NCBI GenBank assembly: GCA_029931535.1
Contig: JAQPZY010001232.1
Coordinates: 1,612,001 to 1,676,000, forward strand
Direction of reading: 5' to 3'
Length of the DNA: 64,000 nucleotides
Source of the DNA: Margaritifera margaritifera
Lineage: Eukaryota; Mollusca; Bivalvia; Unionida; Margaritiferidae
Position numbers and translations under genes: made by a program. The notes beneath the pieces were generated by a model. The model saw only the letters and a program-made list of their open reading frames with translations. It had not been told where the DNA came from and made no database searches. Of this stretch, positions 62,677 through 64,000 are shown piece after piece (the first letter of the stretch is position 1; each line of letters begins with the position of its first letter).

Positions 62677-64000
62677 ATACACACGTAGATCCATCATGTC
62701 TCCAACAAAACTCGTTCTCAGTAATTCAATCTGAACTTGCACACAATTGACCTATGATTAAATTTCGACTAGAAGAAGAAAAGAGATCGCGTTTTTCTGA
62801 TATCCATTTTCCTAAATTATGTGTTGACAAGACCCATGAAAGACCTTTCCGTTGGAACGTGCTGACATATAGGGATATTATTGTCATGTTTTAAAGAAAT
62901 TGTGTAGGCGTACAAATCAACGAATTTCATGAAAGATCATGATCATCTTGAAATTTGAAAAGAGTTTTTCAATACAATTTCTTCACTTGAAACCAACGCA
63001 TTTGCATTGTCTGTGAAACGTAATACAATATTCGTGAAACTCAGTCGGAACATAATTTGTAACCTGTTTAATTTACATGTTAATTTATCAACTTAGGATA
63101 AAATACGAAGGTTAGAAGATAAATAATTGTTTTAGTTCCATTGACGCCGACATCTTAACGTGACCTATCACAAAAGAAAATCTGAATTCGAATTTCATCA
63201 ATCAAGATAATATTGTGAGGTCACTGGTAACATCGCCATCTCCCTACTCTGCACCGTTCGGATCTCAAGCCAATACTCGCTATTTCTGTCTAAGGTGATA
63301 TTTGACACTCAAATGAGTTCCACCTTGCAGAACATTTTTAGTTGCACTTCTTTAGAAAAAATGTCACGTCTTGCCTCTCTATTCATTTTCAACTTGCTTA
63401 GCGATGCCTTGAATGGATATAAATCTGTCAAGTTTGACCTTTATTCAGTCTCAAATCTCATAAATATGCTTCAATAAGGATTAATTATTACGTATATCAG
63501 TTTTAAAATTTCATGGCCTCTTCTGTGAAAACCCACTTCATAGTAGATAAATATATTAATGTTTCCCCTATAAAAATCAGAATTGTCAGAAATCCGTTTT
63601 ATTACTCGCAAACTCTTTCATATAGAATGTGCAACAACGATCGGAGTATGTGCTGAAATTTTGCGCAATTGGGTCAATTCATGGCTCAGGTCTATATAAT
63701 TTGAATTCGTATTTTACTTGTCGCAATTGGCCGAAGTTGAAATTATTTCAGTTTGTACCTAGTACATGATAATAATTGTGTTAGAGTCAGACTAACCATC
63801 CCCTAGAACTTTCTCGAATCAAATTATATATGAGATTATGCGGTGATTAAATGTAGCTAGTGAATGTCACAGCATATTTTGTCTTGAAGAAATTGATATT
63901 GTGTTATGTACCAAATAAAAATATGGTTGCTTCAATTATGTGTGGCTGCTTTGTGAAGAATAATGTCAGGATCAAAGAAGCCTGTCATGAAAGAAAAATC
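62677..64000 (+). repeat. Unit 5, block C after the gypsy insertion
   Basis: It resumes with a TCCATCATGTCTCCAACAAA-type segment, as at 8398 and 35990, and follows unit 1 to the window end, including TTGAATGGATATAAATCTG near 63412. The last 100 bases match the beginning of the LINE-bearing segment of unit 1 (GTGGCTGCTTTGTGAAGAAT). The copy runs out of the window. Confidence 0.88.

Overview
The window is AT-rich eukaryotic genomic DNA with no intact host gene that I can recognise. It is packed with long (TA)n, (TG)n, (TC)n, (ACAT)n and (ATTG)n microsatellites. It carries non-LTR retrotransposon fragments of animal type, a decayed pogo/Tigger-like transposase and one almost complete Ty3/gypsy-type LTR retrotransposon. 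The style suggests a marine invertebrate, probably a mollusc, but that is an impression from repeat and LINE types, not proof.

The main architecture is a family of long paralogous repeat units. I divide the unit into three blocks as seen in unit 1: block A (1 to about 2930), block B (about 2930 to 5690) and block C (about 6025 to 10160, ending in an old LINE tail). Related copies are unit 2 (about 25195-37010, heavily interrupted), unit 3 (about 38800-42934), unit 4 (about 42935-46145) and unit 5 (about 49490 to beyond the window end). In unit 5, block B is inverted relative to A and C. Units 3 and 4 meet head to tail near 42935. Sister units give empty sites for several insertions, so the order of events can be read from the sequence alone.

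Region by region: 1-10160 is unit 1. 10160-11690 is unrecognised. 11690-14480 holds a badly decayed coding region of a large zinc-finger-containing family of unknown function. 14480-25190 is mostly unique sequence with microsatellites. 25195-37010 is unit 2, interrupted by a LINE tail, a solo LTR, a 3.6 kb minus-strand LINE and a Tigger-like fragment. 37560-37860 is another LINE fragment. 38800-46145 holds units 3 and 4. 46146-49489 is unrecognised spacer. 49490-64000 is unit 5 with the gypsy element inserted in its block C microsatellite.

The gypsy element (55957-62676) is the most informative object. It has near-identical 753-754 bp LTRs, a 4-bp target duplication, an exact 18-nt proline-tRNA-type primer site and a polypurine tract. 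Its coding region runs gag, protease, integrase, reverse transcriptase, RNase H. Integrase upstream of reverse transcriptase is unusual for Ty3/gypsy and is the hallmark of the Gmr1-like group, and the capsid has a SCAN-like segment consistent with that group. The reading frame is interrupted only by two single-codon stops. An older solo LTR of the same family lies inverted in unit 2.
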